Below are positions 17,738 to 25,720 of a stretch of DNA of 64,000 bases, piece after piece. Numbering within the stretch: the first letter of the stretch is position 1; each line of letters opens with the position of its first letter. The DNA lies in the NCBI GenBank assembly GCA_025993795.1, contig JAMQHL010000031.1, forward strand, positions 24,495-88,494, read 5' to 3'. Below the pieces are notes generated by a model. It was not told the origin of the DNA. It ran no database searches and saw only the letters and a list, made by a program, of their open reading frames with translations. The stretch is from Planctomycetota bacterium (GTDB lineage Bacteria; Planctomycetota; UBA8742; UBA2392). The position numbers and the translations under genes were made by a program.

Positions 17738-18430
17738 TTACTCCCAGCTAAGCAGGGGCTTGGCGTCTTCGCCAAACGCGCTCAGGGCAGTAACCATGCC
17801 GCTGACTTCGCTCTTGATCATGCCGCCGAACCAGCCGTTGTCTGCCATCCAGGTCTTGGATTCCCAGCCGTCGCCCTTCATGGTGATGATCTTGCCGCTC
17901 CACTTGCCGCCGCCCAACTCAAGGTCAGCAAACGGCTCTTCAGTGGTCTCTGGCGCCTTGCCGCCGCATACCGGGGCGGGCTTGGCCATCACGCCGATTT
18001 CCTTGCCCTTTTCGCCGGCTTTGCCGATCCAGGCCTTCTGGACGTTGACTTCGCCCATCGCGACGCTGGTGTCAACCTGGTACGCGGTGACGTAGTCGTA
18101 GCTGCTGTACTCGCCCTTGCTCTTCATCTGCATTTCGACGATAGCGACGTCGCCGTCAACCTTGGCAATCTGCCAGCGGGTGGTGTTCTTGCTGCCGTAG
18201 GCTTCGCTGCTGGTTTCCCAGTACTGGCCGGCCTTGGCGTCCTTGTGGACGGTGACCCAGTAGGTCGTTTCCTTGATGTTGTCGATCATCATCTGCGTCA
18301 TGTCGGTGCCGCCGCTGCCGCTGCAACCACCGCAACCGCCGTCGCCGCTGTCGCCGCCGCCGCCGGTGCCACCGCAAGCCGCCAGCGCCAGGACTCCCAT
18401 AAACGCAACCAATGCAAGAAGCTTCTTCAT
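17738..18430 (-). CDS. Predicted lipoprotein, paralogue A
   Basis: The ATG at 18430 has GGAG nine bases upstream and gives MKKLLALVAFMGVLALAAC, a textbook lipobox (LAAC, Cys19). A Gly/Cys-rich linker (GGCGGCSG) follows, then the core shared with paralogue B (DMTQMMIDNI, VHKDAKAGQYWE, YDYVTAYQVD, AWIGKAG, KGDGWESKTWMADNGWF). The mature protein, of about 210 residues, ends soon after the core (PLLSWE) and lacks the Lys/Glu tail of its neighbour. Residues of the frame upstream of 18430 are not protein-like. Location is predicted to be periplasm-facing and membrane-anchored. Function is unknown. Confidence 0.82.
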   Translation of the reverse strand: MKKLLALVAFMGVLALAACGGTGGGGDSGDGGCGGCSGSGGTDMTQMMIDNIKETTYWVTVHKDAKAGQYWETSSEAYGSKNTTRWQIAKVDGDVAIVEMQMKSKGEYSSYDYVTAYQVDTSVAMGEVNVQKAWIGKAGEKGKEIGVMAKPAPVCGGKAPETTEEPFADLELGGGKWSGKIITMKGDGWESKTWMADNGWFGGMIKSEVSGMVTALSAFGEDAKPLLSWE

Positions 18431-18664
18431 AATGTGAACTCCAAAAGGAAGTTGAGTGAACTCGAGCGAACCGTTTTCGTGCGTTTCCCCGACCAATCCC
18501 TGCTTAGGTGGGGACGGGCCAACCCGCAAGTGCGGATTTGCCTATTCCCATCCAGGCAAGGGCCGTGGAGTCTATGCATCCACTCACCGACGTTCAATAG
18601 ACTTTGTAAAAGAAACTGACACCCAGCCAGCCGCTGTGTGGAATTCGCTAGCACGCACTAACAT

Positions 18665-19687
18665 ATGTCGAGCATTGAACTTGCAACTTCCGGCTACTGC
18701 TGGCTTACACCGCCGGCCGCATCTGCGTTGGCTTTGCTCTTCCTTAATGAGCCTGCGTTGCAGTCGGCTTTCGAGGGCAGGCTTGTTGCCGCGACCGATG
18801 TGCCGCGCGTGGCTTGGCTTCGCAACAGCCGTCAGAAACTTGACCAAGTGGTCTATTCCCGCCTTGGTCCGGGTGTGCTTGTCAGTTGCCATGGCGGCCC
18901 GGCTGTCCGAACAGCAATCGAAGCCGCGCTAGCCGGCGCCGGCGTAACAAGATGCCACCCACCCACCCTATGGAACGGGCAGACGCCCCTGACGTCAGAA
19001 GTCGCGCGATTGCTGCCAAGTCTGCACGGTCGGACCGGGTTATCCCTGGCGCTGCGGACTCTCACCGACGGCGAGAGCACGCTGCGCCGCCTGCTGGCGG
19101 ACCCGGACCCCGCATGGGTGAACGCGCTTTCGCAAGCCCGCTGGCTGTTCACTCCGCCCCGCGTTCAACTCTGGGGCCCGGTGAACGCGGGCAAGTCCAG
19201 CTTGCTGAACGCACTTTGCGGCGCGGAGCTGGCGGCGGTGGCCGACGAACCGGGCTTGACCCGGGATGTGATTGAAGGCGGGTTTGAGCATGCGGGCGTA
19301 CAGATACGCGTTTTCGACGCGCCCGGCGAGTGGCCCCAGGCCGACAGAGTAAGTGCTGCGGCCCTCGAACTTGCACGCCAGTGGAAGGCACAGGCTGACC
19401 TGGTGCTGACGCTCGTGCCCCCGGGCGCCGGCGGGTCGGGCGATTGGGCACTGTTCAGCCGCAGCGACGCTGACCCCCAGGCGCGCCAGCCAGGGGTCAG
19501 CGTCCGCAACCCCGCCACGGTGGAGGCCTTGAAAGGGCGCCTGGTAGATCACTTCACCGGCGAGTTGCTCGCACTGCCAGCCGAACGACAGGTCACATTT
19601 CCGCCCGCACTGCTGGGCGAGTTGCAGGCGCTTGCTGCCGGCCGTGCCGACGCACAGGAGATCGCAACACGCTGGCTGAATACTTGA
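18665..19687 (+). CDS. Shortened MnmE/TrmE-like GTPase
   Basis: The N-terminal part resembles the folate-binding domain of MnmE, including VLVSCHGGPAV at 71-81. A P-loop GTPase follows, with GPVNAGKSS at 171-179, LTRDVIEG (G2 region) and DAPGE (G3). The protein has 340 residues against about 450 for MnmE. The helical domain is compact, the G4 position reads SRSD instead of NKxD, and the C-terminus ends ATRWLNT where MnmE has the catalytic CxGK. MnmE makes cmnm5U at the tRNA wobble position with MnmG. Loss of the terminal cysteine argues that this protein no longer does that chemistry. It is probably a diverged paralogue rather than the housekeeping enzyme. No mnmG is nearby; pyrR follows 78 bp downstream. 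Confidence 0.78.
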   Translation: MSSIELATSGYCWLTPPAASALALLFLNEPALQSAFEGRLVAATDVPRVAWLRNSRQKLDQVVYSRLGPGVLVSCHGGPAVRTAIEAALAGAGVTRCHPPTLWNGQTPLTSEVARLLPSLHGRTGLSLALRTLTDGESTLRRLLADPDPAWVNALSQARWLFTPPRVQLWGPVNAGKSSLLNALCGAELAAVADEPGLTRDVIEGGFEHAGVQIRVFDAPGEWPQADRVSAAALELARQWKAQADLVLTLVPPGAGGSGDWALFSRSDADPQARQPGVSVRNPATVEALKGRLVDHFTGELLALPAERQVTFPPALLGELQALAAGRADAQEIATRWLNT

Positions 19688-19765
19688 GATGCAGGAATCC
19701 GCCGCTGGGTCTGGCGTCGCGGGCCCGGCCAATCCAGAATTGGCGCCCTTCCTTGCGGGCGAAAC

Positions 19766-20293
19766 ATGACCACATCCGTTTTCGTAGACGCAGCCGGCGT
19801 CACAGAGGGCGTTTCCCGGCTGGCCAAGGCAATTCAGCACCGGCATGCGCAAGCGCCGGTGCTGGTGGGCATACGTACGAACGGTGTGCCGCTGGCGCAG
19901 CGCATTGCCGCAGCCTTGGCAGCCCTGGGCCATCCGACACCACAGTTGGGCGCGATCGACATCACGCTTTACCGGGACGACCTTGGGGGGCGCGCACTAC
20001 CTCAGGTTCTTGGCAGTGAGGTTCCTGCTGATCTTGAAGGCAAGCGCGTGGTGCTGGTAGACGACGTGCTTTACACCGGGCGCACGGTGCGGGCGGCGCT
20101 GACCGAACTTGCGGATTATGGACGCCCTCAACGTATTGAATTATGCGTACTGGTAGATCGCGGACTGCGCGAACTGCCGATTTGCGCCGACTACGTCGGA
20201 TTTGAGTGCAAGACCGGACCAAGCGACCATGTAAGAGTTGAGTTGTCAGAAAGCGGAGCGCGCAATGACGCTGTCTTGTTGAAGCGCGGATGA
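19766..20293 (+). CDS. pyrR: PyrR-type uracil phosphoribosyltransferase / pyrimidine regulator
   Basis: The 175-residue protein matches PyrR: VGIRTNGVPLAQRIA near 34-48, ITLYRDDLG near 66-74 and the PRPP-binding loop VVLVDDVLYTGRT at 95-107. Its end is typical (VELSESGARNDAV). PyrR binds pyr mRNA leaders when UMP is high and also converts uracil plus PRPP to UMP. No pyrB, pyrC or attenuator-like leader is visible here, so a regulatory role cannot be judged from the window. It is transcribed in line with the MnmE-like GTPase and may share its transcript. Confidence 0.92.
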   Translation: MTTSVFVDAAGVTEGVSRLAKAIQHRHAQAPVLVGIRTNGVPLAQRIAAALAALGHPTPQLGAIDITLYRDDLGGRALPQVLGSEVPADLEGKRVVLVDDVLYTGRTVRAALTELADYGRPQRIELCVLVDRGLRELPICADYVGFECKTGPSDHVRVELSESGARNDAVLLKRG

Positions 20294-20361
20294 CCAGGCG
20301 CCCGTTGCATTGAGACACAGTCGCAGTTAGAACCGGGGCAGCCACCAGAAAGGAACTTCCG

Positions 20362-21321
20362 ATGAAACGCATTCTGTGCCTCACCACTTTCAGTGCCGCA
20401 CTTTGCGCCGGCGCCCTTGCTGTTGCCTTCACAACCTTTGACACCTCCGCCCAGCAAAGCCCCACGCCGCAGGAACTGGTTGCCGCCAAGGTCACGGAGG
20501 TTGATTTCAAGGCTGAACTGACCGACGGATGGAAAGCAGCCGCCATGATTGAGTTGGCCAGTGCCTACGCCCGGGGCAAGCCCGGCCCCAGCGTTCAGCT
20601 GCGGGCACAGCACGACGGCGAGTACGTGTACATCATGGCCCAATGGAAAGACGCGACCAAGAGCGACACCAAACAGGCATGGGAGTACAACGACGGCACC
20701 TGGTCAAAGGCCGATGGCGATGAAGACCGTCTCGCGTATGCGTTCGGCGGCAATGCTGCAAACTTTGAAGCCAAGGGCTGCGGCGCGCTGTGCCACGACG
20801 GCGAGATGCGAACCACCGGTAAAGACGAGATCGGAGACCTGTGGCACTGGAAAGCAGCCCGCGGCGGCCAGAATGGCGAGTGCGACGACCAGCATTTTGC
20901 CGGCGGCGATAAGGGACGCCCTGATGATGCCGGCAAGTCCGCTTACGAATCGAATGCTGATAAAGACGGCAAAGCCCCCAAGTGGGTCTGGAACGAAGGC
21001 GCCGACACCACGGCGGCGTTCACCGCCGACACAGCCCGCGACCTGCCCGCAGATTTCAAGCCCGAGAACGGATACCGCGTGCCCAGCATCCGCCTGCGCA
21101 CTCCGGAAGGCAGCCGCGCCGACCTGAAGTCAGCTGCCGCATGGATTGACGGGGTCTGGACGGTCGTCATCAAGCGCAAACTCGATACCGGCAACAAGGA
21201 CGATGTTCAGTTCAAGGTTGGCGAAAGCGCGAGCTTCGCCGTGGCGCTGCTTGACAACAAGGGCGTCAAGGACGGCCACGACCATTCCAAGACAGCTTTG
21301 GTCAAGTTGGTCATCAAGTAG
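20362..21321 (+). CDS. Exported haem-binding protein, ethylbenzene-dehydrogenase gamma-type domain
   Basis: A signal peptide (MKRILCLTTFSAALCAGALA ... SAQ) precedes a domain like that of the haem-binding gamma subunits of DMSO-reductase-family enzymes: an EDRLAYAFGG segment, DLWHWKAAR, and a C-terminal beta-rich half (IRLRTPEGSRADLKSAAAW, then WTVVIKRKLDTG). At 140-145 it has C-G-A-L-C-H, a CX3CH spacing rather than the canonical CX2CH, in the place where related proteins bind c-type haem. The protein (319 residues) is expected in the periplasm. AAGGAA lies upstream of the ATG. No molybdenum subunit or iron-sulfur subunit is adjacent, so the electron-transfer partner is unknown. A terminator follows. 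Confidence 0.75.
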   Translation: MKRILCLTTFSAALCAGALAVAFTTFDTSAQQSPTPQELVAAKVTEVDFKAELTDGWKAAAMIELASAYARGKPGPSVQLRAQHDGEYVYIMAQWKDATKSDTKQAWEYNDGTWSKADGDEDRLAYAFGGNAANFEAKGCGALCHDGEMRTTGKDEIGDLWHWKAARGGQNGECDDQHFAGGDKGRPDDAGKSAYESNADKDGKAPKWVWNEGADTTAAFTADTARDLPADFKPENGYRVPSIRLRTPEGSRADLKSAAAWIDGVWTVVIKRKLDTGNKDDVQFKVGESASFAVALLDNKGVKDGHDHSKTALVKLVIK

Positions 21322-21341
21322 AATCAGCCGAACCAACTGAA

Positions 21342-21361
21342 GGGGGCGCGCAAGCGCCCCC
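21342..21361 (+). terminator. Intrinsic terminator between convergent genes
   Basis: An 8-bp stem GGGGGCGC/GCGCCCCC with a GCAA tetraloop is followed by ACTTTATT. It starts 20 bp after the haem-protein stop and abuts the stop of the minus-strand gene at 21365. Confidence 0.75.
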
Positions 21362-21364
21362 ACT

Positions 21365-21853
21365 TTATTGCGTGGCTGGTGGGCCCGGCGGCTTTTCAAA
21401 CTTCATCGGAAACAGGCGCCGCAGCGGGGCTGTCATACGCGGCAACTCGTCAGGCGCGGGAACTTTATTGCTGGGGCGCCAGAATGCCGTGAACAGCAGG
21501 TTGTCCTGGTCTTCCTGCACGAACGTTACAAACACGCGGTTGCCGCCACGTGTTACGCCGGTGAGCGCCATCACGCCTTCATCATCCGGAGTAAGCTCAA
21601 CCAGAAACCCGCGATGGATGGTCGAGAAAGCGATTCCACGCAAGTCGCCGTTCGGCGCCCGGGAAAGAACTGCGCGCACGCCGTGGTAGAGAATGCGGTA
21701 CCCGGGATCGCATGCTTCAAAGTGCATGCAGAGAGCCGTACCACCCTGCAGCAGGCTGAACTCTGTGCGCACAATGGCAGGGTCGCCCGTCTGGGCTTCG
21801 CCTTCGCCGCCCCAAACCCCGACCCAACCCAAGTAAGGTGCCAGCGGGTTCAT
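21365..21853 (-). CDS. Small protein, possibly lipocalin-like beta-barrel (downstream member of a pair)
   Basis: The 162-residue cytoplasmic-type protein has no signal peptide. It begins MNPLAPYLGWVGVWGGEGEA, an opening that recalls small beta-barrel ligand-binding proteins, which often start with LxGxWxGEG. Alternating hydrophobic strands follow, and a Pro-rich end (KFEKPPGPPATQ). Its ATG overlaps the TGA of the upstream gene (ATGA at 21850-21853), so the two are translationally coupled. The two proteins have similar length and opening and may be distant paralogues. I cannot name a ligand. Confidence 0.6.
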   Translation of the reverse strand: MNPLAPYLGWVGVWGGEGEAQTGDPAIVRTEFSLLQGGTALCMHFEACDPGYRILYHGVRAVLSRAPNGDLRGIAFSTIHRGFLVELTPDDEGVMALTGVTRGGNRVFVTFVQEDQDNLLFTAFWRPSNKVPAPDELPRMTAPLRRLFPMKFEKPPGPPATQ

Positions 21854-22311
21854 GCTGGAGGGCTCTCCGATTCGGCGCGGCGCCGTAACTGCCCGATGTT
21901 GCGCACGCTAACGCTGCCCTTGTAGCCCTCAGACGTAGAAGACGTCATCTGAAGGCCTCCATCGTGTTGCGAATACAACACCGTCAGCGTCCGGCCGTCG
22001 CCGAGCGGGCCGCTCAGTGCCAGGACATCGGGGTCGTCCGGAGCTTCCTGCAGTTCTGTAAACCCGATACGGCCGCCATAGATCACGCAGCAGACTCGTC
22101 CGTCACGCTCCAGCGACCAGAACCCGATACCCCGCGCCATCAGGACCTGGCCCGTCGAGTCCACCATGAGGGCGCTGACTTCCAGCGCATCGCCGTCAAA
22201 GATCGGAGTGATGTCGAGTTGCATCACTCCTTCGCGACCCTCGGCCATTTCCACGGGGCCACTCCAGGATCCGATCCATCCCCCGAACCGCTTCAGCAGT
22301 GCGCTTCTCAT
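21850..22311 (-). CDS. Small protein, possibly lipocalin-like beta-barrel (upstream member of a pair)
   Basis: The 153-residue protein opens MRSALLKRFGGWIGSWSGPVEM, again a Gly/Trp-rich strand typical of small closed beta-barrels. It continues with strands such as DALEVSALMVDSTGQVLMAR and CCVIYGGRIGF. No export signal or metal motif is seen. It overlaps the next gene by four bases and faces away from purM, so 22312-22399 must hold both promoters. The function is unknown; the shared fold with the partner is inferred from sequence texture only. Confidence 0.6.
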   Translation of the reverse strand: MRSALLKRFGGWIGSWSGPVEMAEGREGVMQLDITPIFDGDALEVSALMVDSTGQVLMARGIGFWSLERDGRVCCVIYGGRIGFTELQEAPDDPDVLALSGPLGDGRTLTVLYSQHDGGLQMTSSTSEGYKGSVSVRNIGQLRRRAESESPPA

Positions 22312-22399
22312 GCTTCACACATTACCACACAGCCGGTTCGTTGCGACAAGCTGTCAACATCTCGCGTCCTGTTGCCCACGCCGCTATCATCCCGCCGCA

Positions 22400-23578
22400 A
22401 TGGCACGCCGTCTGAACGCAAAGCGCAAGCTACCGCCCCCGCCGGGGTTGCACGCAGTGTCGGGCCAGCGCCCCGCCCGCACATCCGCCCGCCAAAGCAA
22501 ACCGCGCGGCATGACCTATGCCGACGCAGGCGTGCACTTCGAGACCCACAACAAGCTGGTCACCGAGATTTTCAAACGCGTGCGCAGCACGTACAGCCCG
22601 CGGGTGATGCCCGTCGATGACGGTTTCGGCGGGCTGTTCAGCCTTGACTACGACACTGGCCTGTTCAAGCGCAACTACCGCAGGCCCGTGCTTGTGGCAT
22701 GCACTGACGGCGTCGGCACAAAGCTGAAACTCGCCTTTGAGATGGGCAAGCACGACACTGTCGGCATTGATTGCGTGGCGATGAGCGTCAATGACATGCT
22801 GTGCATGGGCGCTGAACCGTTGTTCTTTCTCGACTATATCGCCACGGGCCGAAAAGACCTCGGCGTGCTGCTGCCGCTTGTCGGTGGCGTTGTCGAGGGC
22901 TGCAAGCAAAGCGCATGTGCGCTGCTGGGCGGCGAAACCGCCGAGATGCCGGACTTTTACCCGCAGGGCGAATACGACATTGCAGGGTTCGGCATCGGCG
23001 TCGTCGAGAAACAGCGCGTCATTCGCGGCGAGGGCATCAAGCCCGGCGATGTGGTTCTGGGCATCGAAAGCAGCGGCTTGCACAGCAACGGGTTCAGCCT
23101 GGTGCGTCGGATCATCAAGAAGAAGAAATGGAAACTCACCCAACACGTCGGCGAACTCGGGCGCGAACTGGGCCTGGAACTGCTTGAGCCAACGCGCATC
23201 TACGCCCAACCGATGGTAGCCCTGCTCAACACCTACAAGCGCAAGCGCATCGTGGAGGGCCTTGCCAACATCACCGGCGGCGGGTTTCTCGAGAACATTC
23301 CACGTATCCTGCCTGAAAGCTGCGACGCCGTGATTGACACCGGCGCGTGGCAAGTGCCGCCCATCTTCCACATGCTGCAGCGCGGCGGAAACATTGAGCG
23401 CGACGAGATGTTCCGTGTCTTCAACATGGGCATCGGCATGGTGGTCATCGTGAGCCCCTACCACGTGGACGCCGTGGCCGACAAGCTCGAGAAGCACAGG
23501 GTGAAAGGCGTGCCAGGCCTGAAGACCCACGTAATCGGCGAGATCAGAACGGGGCAACGCCGCGTTGTTCTGGCCTGA
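22400..23578 (+). CDS. purM: Phosphoribosylformylglycinamidine cyclo-ligase (AIR synthetase)
   Basis: PurM landmarks are clear: TYADAGVHFETHN, ACTDGVGTKLKLAFEMG, GIDCVAMSVNDMLCMGAEPLFF, GGETAEMPDFY, GIESSGLHSNGFSLVR and ITGGGFLENIPRI. The enzyme uses ATP to close the imidazole ring of AIR in de novo purine synthesis. The ATG at 22400 gives 392 residues, with a basic, Pro-rich 37-residue leader (ARRLNAKRKLPPPPG) before the family start. The ATG at 22511 gives a family-typical length of 355. Neither has a clear Shine-Dalgarno, so the leader is uncertain. No other pur genes are in the window. Confidence 0.95.
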   Translation: MARRLNAKRKLPPPPGLHAVSGQRPARTSARQSKPRGMTYADAGVHFETHNKLVTEIFKRVRSTYSPRVMPVDDGFGGLFSLDYDTGLFKRNYRRPVLVACTDGVGTKLKLAFEMGKHDTVGIDCVAMSVNDMLCMGAEPLFFLDYIATGRKDLGVLLPLVGGVVEGCKQSACALLGGETAEMPDFYPQGEYDIAGFGIGVVEKQRVIRGEGIKPGDVVLGIESSGLHSNGFSLVRRIIKKKKWKLTQHVGELGRELGLELLEPTRIYAQPMVALLNTYKRKRIVEGLANITGGGFLENIPRILPESCDAVIDTGAWQVPPIFHMLQRGGNIERDEMFRVFNMGIGMVVIVSPYHVDAVADKLEKHRVKGVPGLKTHVIGEIRTGQRRVVLA

Positions 23579-23689
23579 TGCCGAATCGCCCGGCGGCTCA
23601 GGTTCCTGGCGAGCGAAAACTTTTCCGTCGCCGCGACGACCTAACTCGTTACATTGCCGGACCTTTGTTCAGACTCGTACGGGACTCGC

Positions 23690-24577
23690 ATGACTTTGCG
23701 GCTGTTGATTCTCGCTGTGTTGGCCTGTGTGCCGCTGTACGCGCAGGGCATGAGTGAAGACTACGTGCGCGCCCGCGCTGAGGCCAAGTATGCCAAAGAC
23801 CACGGCGTAAGCTTTGAATGGGACGTGTTCGCAAACGTGCCGTGGTTTGAGCAGCAGCATAAGGTGCGCGCCAACGGCTTGGGCGGCGATGGCATCAGTT
23901 TTGTCCGCGACATGGATGGCTTTCCGGTTGGTGTGTTTCTGGACACCGAGGCGCGGCTGCGCTTTTCGTGGCATGACAGCATTGAGGTCGGTTACGGGTT
24001 TCACGTGCTGCGCATTTTCAAGGACGGCCTGGACGACTTCACGCGCTTCAACGGCGTGCACTATCCGCCCAAGACCGACATCGACTTTGGCTCAGACTGG
24101 CATGACATGCGAATTCATTACCGGCGCGACCTGTTCCGGTTCGGTATCGACCGCAATTTCACCACCTATGTCACCGCTGGCCTTGAATGGGCTTACTTGA
24201 AGGCCCACACCGGCAGCGACACATTCCCCGTCGCCAACGATCGCGACGAGGAACATTTTCGCGAGCTACTTCCGTGGTGGAACGCGGGCGTGGGCATGCA
24301 GCTCGAGTTCGGACGCGTGCGTCTGACCGCCGATGGGCGTGGAACATACGCCGTGGGCTACCCCACTTTCCAGAAACGCAGCGACGAATCGATGAAGCAA
24401 AGCGTAGTAAGCCTCAACGCCTATGCCGCCTTTGAGTACCAGATCACGGACTGGTTCAGCTTTGTGGTACGCGCCAAGTTTCGCTACCTGTTCGTCAAGC
24501 TGTACGGCGGCTTTCGGTCGGATCGCTTCCTGTGGTACGGCGTCGGCCCCGAAGTCGGCTTCGGTATTCGCCTCTAG
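23690..24577 (+). CDS. Exported outer-membrane-like beta-barrel protein
   Basis: From the ATG at 23690 the protein has 295 residues with a signal peptide (LRLLILAVLACVPLYAQG). Alternating amphipathic segments rich in aromatic residues follow (ARLRFSWHDSIEVGYGFHV, RNFTTYVTAGLEWAYLKA, DWFSFVVRAKFRYLFVKLYGGF), and the sequence ends VGFGIRL. This pattern suggests a transmembrane beta-barrel of an outer membrane. The C-terminal residue is Leu rather than the usual Phe. An upstream in-frame ATG at 23654 adds 12 non-signal-like residues and is rejected. No family is recognised. The upstream spacer of about 110 bp after purM could contain its promoter. Confidence 0.65.
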   Translation: MTLRLLILAVLACVPLYAQGMSEDYVRARAEAKYAKDHGVSFEWDVFANVPWFEQQHKVRANGLGGDGISFVRDMDGFPVGVFLDTEARLRFSWHDSIEVGYGFHVLRIFKDGLDDFTRFNGVHYPPKTDIDFGSDWHDMRIHYRRDLFRFGIDRNFTTYVTAGLEWAYLKAHTGSDTFPVANDRDEEHFRELLPWWNAGVGMQLEFGRVRLTADGRGTYAVGYPTFQKRSDESMKQSVVSLNAYAAFEYQITDWFSFVVRAKFRYLFVKLYGGFRSDRFLWYGVGPEVGFGIRL

Positions 24578-24780
24578 TCCCGCAATTGAACAGCGCCGGG
24601 GACACCCCAGGCGATTCGCATGCATCGCCGGCACGGGCGCCGCCTGCGCCACGGGCAAGGCGAAGTGAATCTTGGCCAATCCCGGGCGGCCGGTTACGAA
24701 TTCCGTGGCTGTAGGCGGCGGGATCGGCACCTTGGTTGACCACGCCAGCACTGCTAGTGTGCCCGCGCTGAGGAGAGCGC

Positions 24781-25611
24781 TTGCCTGACGACACGATTCG
24801 AGTGCTTTGCCTGGGCGACCTTGTGGGGCGACCCGGCCGGCGCGTCATCCGCGAGTGCCTGGCCGGTGTGCGAGCGGCCCACCGGATCGACTTCGTAATC
24901 GTCAACATCGAAAATGCCACCAACGGCGCCGGAGTGCGCGAGAAAGAAGCGGCTGAGTTGCTGTCATACGGCATCGACTGCATGACCAGCGGCGACCACA
25001 TTCTGGACTATCCTGACGTCTATCCATACATGGCCGACGAGCCGCGGCTGCTGCATCCTGAGAACTACGACATCCCGGGCACGGGCGCCCATGTCTATGA
25101 CACGCCCAGGGGCAAGGTCGGCGTTGTCAATGTCGTCGGCCACGTGTTCATGAAAGACCGAGTACCAACGCGCAACGCCTTCAACACCGCCCAGCAAGCC
25201 GTTGCCCGTCTGCGCGATCAGACACCCGTGGTGTTCGTGGACATCCATGGCGAAGCCACCAGCGAAAAGATCGGCATGGGATGGCTGCTGGATGGGCAAG
25301 CCAGCGTGGTGTTCGGCACCCATACCCACGTGCAGACCGCGGACGCCCAGATATTGCCGGGCGGCACCGGCTATCTCACCGACTTGGGAATGACCGGCCC
25401 GCACCTTGGCGTGATCGGGCGCGACAAGGACACCGTGCTCAAGCGCTTCACTAAGGAAGAAAGAGCCTACATGCGCGTCGCAAAACAATGGGTGCGCATG
25501 AGCGGCGCCATTTTTGAAGTCGAGTTGACCACCGGCCGCTGCCGCAGCGTCGAGTTGTTCACACACGCGCTGGAAGACACAGACGACACTGAGCCTGTTG
25601 AACTCTCCTAA
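24781..25611 (+). CDS. ymdB: YmdB-type metallophosphoesterase, TTG start
   Basis: The protein (276 residues) matches the TIGR00282/YmdB family: LCLGDLVGRPGR with Asp13, IVNIENATNGAG with Glu44-Asn45, TSGDHILD at 70-77, DIHGEATSEK and GTHTHVQTADAQILPGGTGY. Known members hydrolyse 2',3'-cyclic nucleotides with a dinuclear metal centre. Asp72 replaces the metal-ligand Asn normally found in TSGNH, a conservative but notable change. Translation starts at TTG, supported by a strong GAGGAGAG seven bases upstream, with no better ATG. A hairpin terminator follows at 25674. Adjacent ymdA (rny), its usual partner, is not present. Confidence 0.9.
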   Translation: MPDDTIRVLCLGDLVGRPGRRVIRECLAGVRAAHRIDFVIVNIENATNGAGVREKEAAELLSYGIDCMTSGDHILDYPDVYPYMADEPRLLHPENYDIPGTGAHVYDTPRGKVGVVNVVGHVFMKDRVPTRNAFNTAQQAVARLRDQTPVVFVDIHGEATSEKIGMGWLLDGQASVVFGTHTHVQTADAQILPGGTGYLTDLGMTGPHLGVIGRDKDTVLKRFTKEERAYMRVAKQWVRMSGAIFEVELTTGRCRSVELFTHALEDTDDTEPVELS

Positions 25612-25673
25612 GGAAACATAAATCGGCTTGACCACGGGCGGGCCGTCGTAAGACTGTTCCATGCGTAGGAAAC

Positions 25674-25706
25674 ATCCGCCGCGGGGCAGGCGGATATTTT
25701 GCATTT
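25674..25706 (+). terminator. Intrinsic terminator, also the leader of the next gene
   Basis: A 7-bp stem ATCCGCC/GGCGGAT with an 8-nt loop is followed by ATTTTGCATTT. It ends about 15-25 bases before the ATG at 25721, so it either ends the ymdB transcript or acts as an attenuator for the surface-protein gene. Confidence 0.7.
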
Positions 25707-25720
25707 GTCAGGAGCGACCG

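Noticed and set aside
22166..22399. N-terminal extension of purM over 78 codons
   Set aside because: The extension runs over the divergent gene and reads as Ser/Pro-rich noise; the family starts after 22400.
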